Origin: an uncultured Rhodospirillaceae bacterium
Lineage (GTDB): Bacteria > Pseudomonadota > Alphaproteobacteria > Rhodospirillales > Magnetospirillaceae
DNA: 56,909 nucleotides
Direction of reading: 5' to 3'
Assembly (NCBI GenBank): GCA_903901915.1
Contig: CAIUSV010000073.1
Span: forward strand, 1 to 56,909
Part shown: positions 32,352-41,154 of the stretch, in pieces
Position numbering within the stretch: position 1 is the first letter of the stretch
Layout of the letters: each line of letters starts with the position of its first letter
Notes under the pieces: model-generated
Databases searched by the model: none
What the model was told of the DNA's origin: nothing
Seen by the model: only the letters and a program-made list of their open reading frames with translations
Program-made: the position numbers and the translations under genes

Positions 32352-35192
32352 GTGGGAGAGGCTTTTCGGACTTTGGCGGATACGACACCGATCAGTGCAG
32401 GGATGACGCCGTCGCGGCCCCAGTCCGAATGGGAGCGCATCGCCCGCGAGTTGCTTGACGAGGGGCAGAACTTCCTGGCGCATGACACCGCGCGCGAGGG
32501 GTTGAGGCAATACCCCGACAGTTTCAAGCTGGCCATTTTCGGCGCCGTCGCCCTGTCGCAGACCGGGGCGCTGGACGAGGCCCGCAAGGTCCTGCAGCCA
32601 TTCGTCGATGTCATCCTGATCGACGAGGGGCCGTTTCACCGCCTTCAGACCAGCCTTAGGAATGCCGTCGCCGTTCTTGACGACAAGCCGGGCAAGGAAA
32701 CCCTGGCGATCATGGCCGAGCTGGCCGAAGCCATGGAGCTGGTTCGCGGCAAGAAGCTGGTCGCCACCGCCGATGCCGAAACCTATACCTCGCTGGCCGG
32801 GGTGTTCCGCGAGGGCTGGCTGGCATCGGGGGCGCGGCACGATCTGGAGCATTGCCGCGAGCTTTACCTGCGCGCCTTCCACACCAGCCATGCTCCGCGT
32901 GATGGTGTCGATGCCGCCGTCGCCTCGTGGCTGCTGGACGATCATGAGACGGCGCGCGAGCTGGCCGCCAGCGTCCGCGATCGGGTGACCGCAGTCGAGA
33001 CCGAACTTTCGCTCTCTCCGGAAAGGCGTTTCCAACTGCTGGCTACCGTCGCCGAAGCGCATCTGTTGCTGGGAGAGACCCAGGAGGCCATCGCCTCGTT
33101 CGCCTGGGCCAGCACGCTGGAGGGGGTGCATTACAGCCACGCCGTCGCCGCCCTCAAGCAATTGGCCCTGTTGCAGGATGGCGGCCTCACCGTTCCCGAG
33201 GCGGTGTTCGACATCATCAAGGCGCCGACCGTGGTGGTGTTCACCGGCCATCCCCTGGACCGCGCCGGCGAGGGGCCGCATTTCCCGCCCGAGCTGGAAA
33301 GCGCCGTCCGTGCCGAGATCGCCCGTTCGCTGGACGAATTGGGGGCGCAGGTCGGCTATTCCATGGCGGCGTGCGGGTCCGAGCTGCTGTTCATCGAGGC
33401 CATGCTGGAGCGCGGCGCCGAGGTCAACGTGGTGATGCCCTACGCCATCGACGACTTCATCGTCGAGAACGTCCGCTATGGCGGGTCGCGCTGGGAGATG
33501 CGCTTTCGTAACGCGCTGAAACTGGCCAGTACCGTGACCTACGCCACCGAGGAACGCTTTCTCGGCCACGACATGCTCTATCGGTTCGCCAATCAGTGCC
33601 TGCACGGCATGGCGACACTGCGGGCGACCTTCCTGCGCACCGCGCCCTATCTGCTGGCGGTTTGGGACATGATGCCCGGTTCGCTGGTCGGCGGCGCCGC
33701 CGATTTCATTGACCAGTGGGAAGACATCGCCCGATTGCGGATCGTCGATCTGGACGGATTGCTGCAACTGCGCCCCGATCTGGCGGGGGATGCCATGCCC
33801 TCCATGCCCGATCTCGATGCCGAGGCCGACGAGGAGCAGGGCGAGGGCCGCGTCATCCGCTCGATGATGTTTTGCGACATCGCCGGTTATTCCAAGCTGA
33901 AGGAAGAACACACCCCGGTGTTCCTCGACTTCCTGCGCATCATCAGCGAGGGCATGGCTCGGCTGGAGACCCAGCCCATCGCCATCAACACCTGGGGCGA
34001 CGCCATCTTTGCGGTGATGGACAAGGCCACCCCCATGGCCGAATACGCCCAGACGCTTCAGGAGATGGTGCAGCGGGCCGACGACGAACTCAGGGATCGC
34101 CTGCCGCATCCGCTTTCCTTGCGGATATCGCTGCACGCCGGGCCGGTGTTTCAGGCCACCGATCCCATCTGCGGCCGCCAGAACTTCTATGGCAGCCACA
34201 TCAATCGCGCCGCCCGGCTGGAGCCGGTGACCGTCATCGGTCACGTCTACGCCACCCAGCAGTTCGTTGCCGTGCTGACCGCCGAGCAAAGCGCGTTGCA
34301 TTCCGAAGCCCAGAACCGCGGCGAGGATTTCGTCGAACGCTTTGCTTGCGAATATGTCGGCGTGTTGTCGCTGGCCAAGGATTTCGGCAAGCAGGCGGTC
34401 TATCACCTGCGTCGCCGCGTGGCGCCGGATCTGGGGGGCATGATCGAAGCGGAAGTCGATGCCGAGCCGCAAGCCGTGGTGCCGCCCGTCGCCGGCTTCT
34501 CGGACGCCGACATGGAAGCCATGTTGGCGGAAGTGGTCGAGGCCACCGCCGGCCTCGAAGACTCCGATGAGGTCGAGGATCTGCCACCGTTGCCGCCGCT
34601 GGTGTTCGGGACGGTGATGTCGGATGACGATATCTCCGCCTTGTTGGAAGAGACCGAGGACGACGAACCACCTCTTTCCGCGAACGATTTCAGCGCCCCC
34701 GTCTCGGATGCCGACATGCAGGCCATGCTGGCCGAGGCGATGGAGGTGGCGGATGGTGCGCCGGAGGACGCCGAGTCCGAGCTTGAACCCGAACCAGAAC
34801 CCGAACCAGAACCCGAGGCCCCGTCCGTGAATTCCCCGCCGCTGCTTGGCTTGGGGGCTGTCATGTCCGACGACGATATCGCCGCCTTGCTGGAGGAAAG
34901 CGATACGGTTGACGACGACGAGGGTGAGGATGGGGGCGGCGCGACGGTCGAGCTGTCGTTCGACGGGGTGATATCGGACGAGGACCTGGCCCGTCTGGCT
35001 GCCGAGGCTGAGCCGGTTCCCGATGAACCCGATCCGATCGCCGACGATCCCGAACTGGCCGAAGTCGCCGCCGCCGTCGAGGCCGCCATGGCCAAGCTGG
35101 ACCGGGAAGAGGCGGAGAAGGCGGCGCCCCCTCGTCTGGCGCCAATCACCGGCCGGGTCGAGATCAGTCTGGCGCCGCCCAGGCCCAAGTGA
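32352..35192 (+). CDS. Class III nucleotide-cyclase-domain protein with acidic repeated-motif tail
   Basis: This is a 946-residue protein from a GTG at 32352 behind AGGA; an ATG at 32403 is possible. Residues 20-290 look like TPR helices. Residues about 295-480 carry a domain with VVVFTGHPLDRAGEG and ALKLASTVTYATEERFLGHD. A class III cyclase homology domain spans about 500-690 (SMMFCDIAGYSKLKEE, INTWGDAIFAV, SLRISLHAGPVFQ, GSHINRAARLEPV). Only the first metal Asp (FCDIAGYS) and the WGD Asp are obvious, so activity is uncertain. The tail (~710-946) is acidic with five copies of a SDxD(M/I)xALLEE-like motif plus a Pro-Glu run. Confidence 0.85.
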   Translation: MGEAFRTLADTTPISAGMTPSRPQSEWERIARELLDEGQNFLAHDTAREGLRQYPDSFKLAIFGAVALSQTGALDEARKVLQPFVDVILIDEGPFHRLQTSLRNAVAVLDDKPGKETLAIMAELAEAMELVRGKKLVATADAETYTSLAGVFREGWLASGARHDLEHCRELYLRAFHTSHAPRDGVDAAVASWLLDDHETARELAASVRDRVTAVETELSLSPERRFQLLATVAEAHLLLGETQEAIASFAWASTLEGVHYSHAVAALKQLALLQDGGLTVPEAVFDIIKAPTVVVFTGHPLDRAGEGPHFPPELESAVRAEIARSLDELGAQVGYSMAACGSELLFIEAMLERGAEVNVVMPYAIDDFIVENVRYGGSRWEMRFRNALKLASTVTYATEERFLGHDMLYRFANQCLHGMATLRATFLRTAPYLLAVWDMMPGSLVGGAADFIDQWEDIARLRIVDLDGLLQLRPDLAGDAMPSMPDLDAEADEEQGEGRVIRSMMFCDIAGYSKLKEEHTPVFLDFLRIISEGMARLETQPIAINTWGDAIFAVMDKATPMAEYAQTLQEMVQRADDELRDRLPHPLSLRISLHAGPVFQATDPICGRQNFYGSHINRAARLEPVTVIGHVYATQQFVAVLTAEQSALHSEAQNRGEDFVERFACEYVGVLSLAKDFGKQAVYHLRRRVAPDLGGMIEAEVDAEPQAVVPPVAGFSDADMEAMLAEVVEATAGLEDSDEVEDLPPLPPLVFGTVMSDDDISALLEETEDDEPPLSANDFSAPVSDADMQAMLAEAMEVADGAPEDAESELEPEPEPEPEPEAPSVNSPPLLGLGAVMSDDDIAALLEESDTVDDDEGEDGGGATVELSFDGVISDEDLARLAAEAEPVPDEPDPIADDPELAEVAAAVEAAMAKLDREEAEKAAPPRLAPITGRVEISLAPPRPK

Positions 35193-35199
35193 GCGCGGC

Positions 35200-35610
35200 C
35201 TAATCCTCGGCAGGCACCGTCTGCTTGTTGCCCTGGTCGTCCACCGCCACATAGGTGAACGTCGCACTGGTGACCTTGACCAGGGTGTCGCTGCCACCGT
35301 GGCGACGCACCCAGGCTTCGACCCGGATGGCGATGGAGGTGCGGCCGACCCGGGCGATATCGGTATAGCAACTGACCTCGTCGCCGACAAAGACCGGCTG
35401 GTGGAATTCCATGCCTTCCACCGCCACGGTGGGGCAGTGACCCTTGGCGCGGCGGTAGGCGTGGGTGCCGCCGGCAAGATCCATCTGGCTCATCAGCCAC
35501 CCGCCGAAGATGCGGCCGAACGGATTGGTATCGGCCGGCATGGCGATCGCCCGTGTCGATAGACGACCGCGCGGTGCGCTGCTGATCTCGATGCTTTCGG
35601 CCATTTCCAT
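35200..35610 (-). CDS. Acyl-CoA thioesterase, YciA-type hotdog
   Basis: This 136-residue protein is normal for YciA. The family pattern is present: RAIAMPADTNPFGRIFGGWL then MSQMDLAGG (active-site Asn and Asp region), VEGMEFHQPVFVGDEVSCYT and FTYVAVDDQGN. It hydrolyses short- to medium-chain acyl-CoA esters. The first ATG (35608-35610) follows GGAG. It is divergent from parE; the stop is close to the converging cyclase-domain gene. Confidence 0.92.
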   Translation of the reverse strand: MEMAESIEISSAPRGRLSTRAIAMPADTNPFGRIFGGWLMSQMDLAGGTHAYRRAKGHCPTVAVEGMEFHQPVFVGDEVSCYTDIARVGRTSIAIRVEAWVRRHGGSDTLVKVTSATFTYVAVDDQGNKQTVPAED

Positions 35611-35663
35611 TTCTCCGCCTTACAATATGTTGTGGTTAACTGTCGCGACGCTACAGCATGAGC

Positions 35664-35691
35664 TTGCGCCCGGCCACCGCCTTTCTATAAT
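35664..35691 (+). promoter_or_regulatory. parE promoter with consensus -10, probably leaderless
   Basis: TTGCGC (35664-35669), a 16-bp spacer and a perfect TATAAT (35686-35691) end seven bases before the parE ATG at 35699. Initiation at the usual distance falls on or next to the A of the start codon, so the mRNA would have no leader. No ribosome site is visible before the ATG. Confidence 0.7.
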
Positions 35692-35698
35692 GCCTGCC

Positions 35699-37690
35699 AT
35701 GTCAGACCTGTTCCAGCAGCTTGCCCCCAAGGGCACCGACTATTCCGCCAAGGATATCGAGGTTCTTGAAGGCCTTGAACCCGTTCGCCGTCGCCCCGGC
35801 ATGTATATCGGCGGTACCGATGACCGCGCCTTGCACCATCTGGTTGCCGAGGTTCTCGATAACGCCATGGACGAGGCCGTGGCCGGTCATGCCAGTTGGA
35901 TCGAACTGGAACTGGCGGTCGATGGTGTCTGCATGGTGCGTGACAACGGTCGTGGCATTCCCGTTGATCCCCACCCCAAGTTTCCCGACAAAAGCGCGCT
36001 GGAGGTCATTCTTACCACGCTGCACTCCGGCGGCAAGTTCGGCGGCGACGCCTACAAGGTGTCGGGCGGCCTGCATGGCGTCGGTGTGTCCGTGGTCAAT
36101 GCCCTTTCCGACCGGCTGGTGGTCGAGGTGGCGCGCGAGCGTACGCTTTACAGCCAAAGCTTTTCTCGCGGGGTGGCGTTGGGACCGTTGGAAAAGGTCG
36201 GTCCGGTGCACAACCGTCGTGGCACCACCGTCAGCTTCCATCCCGATCCGCAGATTTTTGGCGAGCGCGCCCATCTGCGTCCCGGGCCGCTTTATCGCAT
36301 GGCCCGCTCCAAGGCTTACCTGTTCCGGGGGGTTCAGATCCGCTGGAAGTGCGATCCGCTGCTGATCAAGGACGGCGACGAGATCCCGCACGAGGACACG
36401 CTGCACTTTCCTGGCGGTCTTTGCGACTTCCTCCGGGCGGTGCTGAAGGATCGGCCGCTGTTGACTCGCGACGTGTTCAATGGCACCGCGCCGCTGGCCG
36501 ACGACATGGGGCAGGTCGAATGGGCGGTGGCATGGCCCGACGACACCGAGGATGGCTTCGTCAACACCTACTGCAATACCGTGCCCACACCCGAAGGCGG
36601 CACCCACGAGGCCGGCTTCAGGAACGCGCTGACCCGCGGCCTGCGCGCCTATGGCGAGATGGCCGGCAACAAGAAGGCCGCGGGGATCACCGCCGAGGAT
36701 GTGATGGGCGGCGCCTGCGTCATGGTCAGCCTGTTCATCCGCGACCCGCAGTTCCAGGGCCAGACCAAGGAGAGGCTTGCCTCTCCCGAGGCCACGCGGC
36801 TGGTGGAGAACGCGGTCAAGGATCACTTCGACCACTGGTTGACCGGCGACAAGAATTCCGCCAACGCCCTGCTTGCCAGCCTGATCGAACGCGCCGAGGA
36901 TCGCCAGCGTCGCCGTCAGGCCAAGGAGATGGGGCGCAAGACCCCGACCAAGCGTCTGCGCCTGCCGGGCAAGCTGGCCGACTGCTCGCGCTCGGTCAAC
37001 GTCGGGACCGAGCTGTTCCTGGTCGAGGGCGATTCCGCCGGTGGCTCGGCCAAATCCGGTCGCAACCGCGAGACCCAGGCCATCCTGCCGCTTCGGGGCA
37101 AGATCCTCAACGTCGCCTCGGCCTCCACCGACAAGTTGCGCCAAAACCAGGAACTGAAGGACCTGATGGAGGCGCTGGGCTGCGGCATGCGCGAGCAGTA
37201 CGACGACGACAAGTTGCGCTATGAAAAGATCATCATCATGACCGACGCCGATGTGGACGGTGCCCACATCGCCTCGTTGTTGATGACGTTCTTTTATCAG
37301 GAAATGCCCGAGCTGATCCAAAAGGGGCATCTTTATCTGGCGCTGCCGCCGCTGTATCGGCTGTCCCATGGTCAGACCGTGGCCTATGGGCGTGACGACG
37401 CTCATAAGGAAGAGCTGTTGAAGACCCTGTTCGCCGGTAAGAAGAACGTCGAGATCAGCCGGTTCAAGGGCCTGGGCGAGATGCCGCCCAGCCAGCTCAA
37501 GGAAACCACCATGGACCCCGCCCGGCGCACCTTGCTGCGTGTCACCATTCCCGCCGGTCGCACCGAGGAGGAGCACGAGGAGGCCAAGGAGGTCGCCCGG
37601 CTGGTCGAAAGCCTGATGGGCAGGAAGCCGGAACTCCGCTTTCAGTTCATCCAGGAGCGGGCCCGCTTCGCCACGGATCTCGACGTTTAG
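35699..37690 (+). CDS. parE: DNA topoisomerase IV subunit B
   Basis: This 663-residue type IIA topoisomerase ATPase subunit decatenates chromosomes with ParC. GHKL motifs: EVLDNAMDEAVAGHA, VRDNGRGIPVDPHP and GGLHGVGVSVVNALSD. The TOPRIM domain has LVEGDSAGGSAKSGRN, ILPLRGKILNV and MTDADVDGAHIASLLMTFFY. The C-terminus LSHGQTVAYGRDD with SRFKGLGEMPPSQL matches. The opening KDIEVLEGLEPVRRRPGMYI and the length without the large GyrB insertion favour ParE over GyrB. No parC lies in the window. Confidence 0.95.
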   Translation: MSDLFQQLAPKGTDYSAKDIEVLEGLEPVRRRPGMYIGGTDDRALHHLVAEVLDNAMDEAVAGHASWIELELAVDGVCMVRDNGRGIPVDPHPKFPDKSALEVILTTLHSGGKFGGDAYKVSGGLHGVGVSVVNALSDRLVVEVARERTLYSQSFSRGVALGPLEKVGPVHNRRGTTVSFHPDPQIFGERAHLRPGPLYRMARSKAYLFRGVQIRWKCDPLLIKDGDEIPHEDTLHFPGGLCDFLRAVLKDRPLLTRDVFNGTAPLADDMGQVEWAVAWPDDTEDGFVNTYCNTVPTPEGGTHEAGFRNALTRGLRAYGEMAGNKKAAGITAEDVMGGACVMVSLFIRDPQFQGQTKERLASPEATRLVENAVKDHFDHWLTGDKNSANALLASLIERAEDRQRRRQAKEMGRKTPTKRLRLPGKLADCSRSVNVGTELFLVEGDSAGGSAKSGRNRETQAILPLRGKILNVASASTDKLRQNQELKDLMEALGCGMREQYDDDKLRYEKIIIMTDADVDGAHIASLLMTFFYQEMPELIQKGHLYLALPPLYRLSHGQTVAYGRDDAHKEELLKTLFAGKKNVEISRFKGLGEMPPSQLKETTMDPARRTLLRVTIPAGRTEEEHEEAKEVARLVESLMGRKPELRFQFIQERARFATDLDV

Positions 37691-38253
37691 GATGTAGGTT
37701 TGCCCATAAGCTGAGAATGGCTATTCCGGCTTCACCCGGGCCGTCTTCTCTCGAGATGAGACCGCCCTACGTGCGTCAGACTGAATCCCATTTGTGATCG
37801 ACATGTGCTGAAATCCGACCGCACCCGTTATCGGCAATGACGGCATTGGGCCGGGAGCGGACGGTCTACTTTCCGGTATCGAACGGGCAAAGCGGACACT
37901 GCCAGTGGGGGCGACTTCGGCAGCAACTGACCCCGAGCGGTCATTCCGTGATGCAGGAGGAGGCGGCCAATCTCCATTGCACTCGGGGGGGGGACAGAAC
38001 TGCCTACCTGGGTGCCGAAAAATAGGCCCGCATCGGTGAAGGTTGGCAGTTGTCGGAGCACCTTCGCATAGAGGCAGGCCGCGGCGGCGACATCTTGTTC
38101 ATTCCCCCTCAGTCGATCCAGGGCCTTCCGCTGTTCCGGTGTGAAGGTCTTCGAGATGTGTGCGGACGCCGTCGCGTACTCCCCCCAGGTGTGCCAGGAT
38201 TTGTATGGTACGGCCGCGCCAAATCGTCCGATAAAACGATTGAAACACCACTC
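37691..38253. other. 563-bp gap with decayed coding-like sequence
   Basis: There is no intact gene here. On the minus strand a frame open from about 38253 to 37828 reads KSWHTWGEYATASAHISKTF, then QRKALDRLRGNEQDV and CLYAKVLRQLPTFTDAG. This looks like genuine protein but has no start codon until late and degenerates after about 37990. It lies in frame directly after the TAA of the membrane protein at 38254. The part near 37830-37960 (e.g. GCAAAGCGGACACTGCC and TGACCCCGAGCGGTCATT) recalls dispersed intergenic repeats seen in alphaproteobacteria. I read it as a gene remnant plus repeat debris. Confidence 0.5.
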
Positions 38254-38796
38254 TTAATAAAGAAGGCGGAATGATACCAGGACTAGCGCCCCGGTTATAA
38301 TGCCGACTGGAATGAGCGCTTTCTTGCTTGTTTCACGTCGGAGCAAGAATCCCATGAAGATCATGCTGCCGCCGGCCAGCAAAACGGTAATCCCAATGGC
38401 GGCGAAAATGCCGAGGACAAATCCAGAATAGTAGCCAGCTTTTGAGCTATCGGAGTACCCGAGCGGGAAAATTGCCAGCATTAAAATAACGGCGCCAGCC
38501 CCCAGCACTTGAAGCAGTTTTCCGGCAGCTATTCGGACGTTATCTCCCCGCTCAAGCCAGCGACCGGCCTGCACAATCGACAAACCAAACAGGATCCATA
38601 CGATACCACTAAACACGAATGGCGTTGGGAGATAGATGCCCGGTGAAACGCTGAGGTTCAGGAAGACTTTAAACGCAGAGAACACCAATTTGATCGCCAC
38701 GACCAACCAGCCGACATAGCGGACATAGCGACCAAAAATTACATTTTTGACAGAGCCTGATTTCGGAACATTCACAGAATGGCTCTGTTCGCTCAT
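38254..38796 (-). CDS. Small integral membrane protein, unknown function
   Basis: This is a 180-residue protein from the ATG at 38794-38796 (MSEQSHSVNVPK); an upstream ATG at 38850 is in frame. About five hydrophobic segments are visible, including YVGWLVVAIKLVFSAF, FVFSGIVWILFGLSIV, AGAVILMLAIFPLGY and GVITGALVLVSF-like stretches at the end. The gene is visibly richer in A and T than its neighbours, which suggests recent acquisition together with the decayed patch beside it. No family is recognised. Confidence 0.7.
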   Translation of the reverse strand: MSEQSHSVNVPKSGSVKNVIFGRYVRYVGWLVVAIKLVFSAFKVFLNLSVSPGIYLPTPFVFSGIVWILFGLSIVQAGRWLERGDNVRIAAGKLLQVLGAGAVILMLAIFPLGYSDSSKAGYYSGFVLGIFAAIGITVLLAGGSMIFMGFLLRRETSKKALIPVGIITGALVLVSFRLLY

Positions 38797-38970
38797 CACG
38801 CCGCCCCGATAGAACTGCCCCAAACGATGGCCGTATAAACTAATTGACATGGACGGGCAAGCATGCGGCCAATAATGGCTGGAATTGGCACATCAGCGAC
38901 ATCCCTGACGGTCATCCCAATGGCAGCTTTCGAGCGGTGCGCTCAAGCTATTGGGCGATCGATTCCGGCG

Positions 38971-39360
38971 CTATCGGTGCTTGGAGAACAGGTCCAGGGT
39001 CTTGCAGATCAGCCCGCCGATGGGGCGCGGCCGGGGGCCGACGAGGCTGTGACCGAGATAGTCGGCCACCGCCTTGGCCGGATCGGCTTCGGAGGTCAGG
39101 CCGACATCGACGCCGCGCGCCCTCATGCGGGCCAGAAAGCCGTCGCCGGCCGACTGGGCGATCAATGCTTCGATGCCGTCCAGCGGGTGTGTCGCCTTGC
39201 CGTCGTGATGGTGGAAGACGATGTCGGCGGTCAGTTCGATTGGTGAGGGCGGCGCAAGCGCGCCCGATGCCGGGACGTCGTAAAGCAGCCAGCGACGGGC
39301 GCGGCCGGCATGCCCCGAGACCCTGGCGTAATCGGCGGTGACGGCGACGGCGATCTTCAT
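38971..39360 (-). CDS. NifX/NafY-type FeMo-cofactor-binding-domain protein
   Basis: This is a 129-residue protein of the dinitrogenase iron-molybdenum cofactor biosynthesis fold (NifX, NifB C-terminus, NafY). It opens MKIAVAVTADYARVSGHAGR with the expected VSGHAGRA loop. The later part has GVDVGLTSEADPAKAVADYL. Family members bind Fe-S or FeMo precursors, but many lie outside nif regions. No nif genes are visible here, so its partner is unknown. It is divergent from the LuxR-type regulator. Confidence 0.82.
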   Translation of the reverse strand: MKIAVAVTADYARVSGHAGRARRWLLYDVPASGALAPPSPIELTADIVFHHHDGKATHPLDGIEALIAQSAGDGFLARMRARGVDVGLTSEADPAKAVADYLGHSLVGPRPRPIGGLICKTLDLFSKHR

Positions 39361-39406
39361 ATGCAACCGGTCCGGAATCTGTGCCTGTGTGAAGCATATC
39401 ATAGAC

Positions 39407-39425
39407 GACCGGCCTTTGGCCGGTC
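39407..39425. promoter_or_regulatory. Perfect inverted repeat between divergent genes
   Basis: GACCGGCC, TTT, GGCCGGTC: an 8-bp perfect dyad in the gap between the NifX-like gene (start 39360) and the LuxR-type regulator (start 39523). It could be an operator or a small hairpin. Only its symmetry and position support it. Confidence 0.4.
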
Positions 39426-39522
39426 ACTACTCAGCATCAGGGGGTAAATTTACTAAAATTGCTGGTGGCTTGATGTGGCGGCCTAACTGGGCGATGATCC
39501 ACCCGTGTCGAGGAGGATGGTT

Positions 39523-40155
39523 GTGACGGTACGCATTTTGATCGCGGAAGATCAGCAACTGGTTCGCCAAGGCCTGGTCGCTCTGCTTGCCGTCGATGAC
39601 GTCACCGTCGTCGCCGAGGCCGAGGACGGCAAGGGGGCGGTCGAGATGGCGCGGGCGTTCATGCCCGACGTGGTGTTGATGGACCTGTCCATGCCCGAGT
39701 TGGACGGTGTCGAAGCGACGCGCAGGATCAAGACCGTGGCGCCGCAGATCAAGGTGCTGGTGCTGACCGTCGCCAACTGCGAACGCCGGGTGGCCGAGGC
39801 GCTGGCCGCCGGCGCCGACGGCTATGCGCTGAAAAAGTTGGGGCATGGCGAACTGATGGCGGCGATCAATGCGGTGTGCGCCGGCAAGACCTATCTTGGG
39901 CCCGGCCTGTCCGAACAGTTGGTCAAGGAATATCTCGAAGGGAACGACGCCATGGGCGGCGGTTCTCTTACCGGGCGCGAACGCGAGGTTCTGCGCCTGA
40001 TCGCCCAGGGACTGAAGAATCGCGAGATCGCCGATGAACTCGGCATCGCCATCAAGACGGTGGAGACCCATCGCACCAAGATCATGCAGAAACTGGACCT
40101 GCACAACTCGGCCGAACTGGCCGCCTACGCCATCCGGCGCGGCCTGATCGAATAA
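39523..40155 (+). CDS. NarL/FixJ-family response regulator
   Basis: This is a 210-residue protein from GTG 39523, six bases after GAGGAGG; an ATG at 39517 is too close to that site. The receiver has AEDQQLVRQGLVALL, VVLMDLSMPELDGVE (phospho-Asp), LVLTVANC and YALKKLGHGEL. The C-terminal LuxR HTH is LTGREREVLRLIAQGLKNRE then KTVETHRTKIMQKL. No kinase is adjacent. The partner may be one of the kinases elsewhere in the genome. Confidence 0.93.
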   Translation: MTVRILIAEDQQLVRQGLVALLAVDDVTVVAEAEDGKGAVEMARAFMPDVVLMDLSMPELDGVEATRRIKTVAPQIKVLVLTVANCERRVAEALAAGADGYALKKLGHGELMAAINAVCAGKTYLGPGLSEQLVKEYLEGNDAMGGGSLTGREREVLRLIAQGLKNREIADELGIAIKTVETHRTKIMQKLDLHNSAELAAYAIRRGLIE

Positions 40156-40172
40156 GGTGCCGTTTCCGCGCC

Positions 40173-40700
40173 TCAGGTCTGGAAAAAAGTCGCCCAGCGG
40201 ACGACGAGGGCGCGGACGCGGTCGCGGAGGCGACCGATGACCCGGCGGGCCAGACGCCATGGTCCCCAATTCTCCAGCTTGGCGTGCGCCCATGCCTTGG
40301 CCCGGGCCAGGAGATCGTGCAGACGGACGAACCACGCCACCGTCATCAGCGCCGGCTTGCACAGGGTATAAAGGCGGGCGAACAGCGCGGTGGCGGTAAG
40401 CTTGGCCGCCACCAGCACCAGCAGGCCCAACGCGACGTGACCGTTGGCGATGGCCCATAGGGCGGCAAGCTTGAACGGGAACAGCACCACCCCCGGCACC
40501 ACGAACACCACCGTCGCCCACCCCGGCGACAGGGCGGCGATGCGGGCTTCGACGGCGGCGATCGGCGGCCAGCGGCCGATGCGGGCCATCAGCGCCTTCA
40601 GGCCGCGCCACACATATTCCTCGACCAGCATCAGCGCTACCGCCGGTGGCACCAGCAGGGCGGACAGAATGGAGCGGCGGGGCTTCGTCGGTACGGTCAT
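40173..40700 (-). CDS. Putative membrane protein, unknown function
   Basis: This is a 175-residue protein with two to three hydrophobic segments (LLVPPAVALMLVEEYVW, WATVVFVVPGVVLFPFKLAA, VALGLLVLVAAKLTATALFA) and a very basic Trp-rich C-terminus. The late pattern LYTLCKPALMTVAWFVR looks conserved, but I cannot name a family. It is divergent from the small membrane protein at 40777. Confidence 0.75.
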   Translation of the reverse strand: MTVPTKPRRSILSALLVPPAVALMLVEEYVWRGLKALMARIGRWPPIAAVEARIAALSPGWATVVFVVPGVVLFPFKLAALWAIANGHVALGLLVLVAAKLTATALFARLYTLCKPALMTVAWFVRLHDLLARAKAWAHAKLENWGPWRLARRVIGRLRDRVRALVVRWATFFQT

Positions 40701-40776
40701 GGTCTCACATCAAGATATCATGCAATCCTATGCGCATCCTGCTAGGCTGCGCCATCACTCATTATCGAGGTTCGGA

Positions 40777-41154
40777 ATGCGCCTTCCCCGGTCGCCGCTT
40801 GCCGTATTCGCCACCCTGTGCGCGCTGTTCCTGCCGGCGGGTGCCGGATTGACCGCGCCGGTCTGGCTGATGGTGATGGGAGCCAGGCTGGACCGGGCCG
40901 CCGAGATCGGCTCGCGCATCGTCGGCGTCACCGTCCTGGCCTGCGTGGCGCTGGTGGGGGCCTACTGGGTATTCCTGCGGCCGCGCGTCGAAGCGTCGCG
41001 GCTGGCCGCCGCCGGCGTTGTTCACGGAGCGGAGGACAACACCGTGCGCGACCGGGTGATTCATGCGGTGGTCTGGGCCTTGTTCGTGGTGCCGTTCGTG
41101 CTGATCATCGTCGGCTTCATTGTCGGTCAGGTGGACAAGATCGCGATCGACTGA
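40777..41154 (+). CDS. Small membrane protein, unknown function
   Basis: This is a 125-residue protein with three hydrophobic segments: LAVFATLCALFLPAGAGL, IVGVTVLACVALVGAYWVF and VVWALFVVPFVLIIVGFIVG. The ATG at 40777 follows CGAGG. No family is recognised. Its 3' end overlaps the converging short ORF at 41117-41305 by 38 nt. Confidence 0.75.
   Translation: MRLPRSPLAVFATLCALFLPAGAGLTAPVWLMVMGARLDRAAEIGSRIVGVTVLACVALVGAYWVFLRPRVEASRLAAAGVVHGAEDNTVRDRVIHAVVWALFVVPFVLIIVGFIVGQVDKIAID

Noticed and set aside
34780-34822. Tandem GAACCCGAACCAGAA repeat
   Set aside because: It encodes a Pro-Glu run in the acidic tail of the cyclase-domain protein and is not an independent DNA element.
32112-35477. 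1121-residue minus-strand frame opposite the cyclase-domain gene
   Set aside because: It is a shadow of the plus-strand gene and of the thioesterase gene. It has low-complexity composition and no start or family signal.
38863-39246. Plus-strand 127-residue frame opposite the NifX-like gene
   Set aside because: The minus strand has a recognisable family start and fold pattern; this frame has none.
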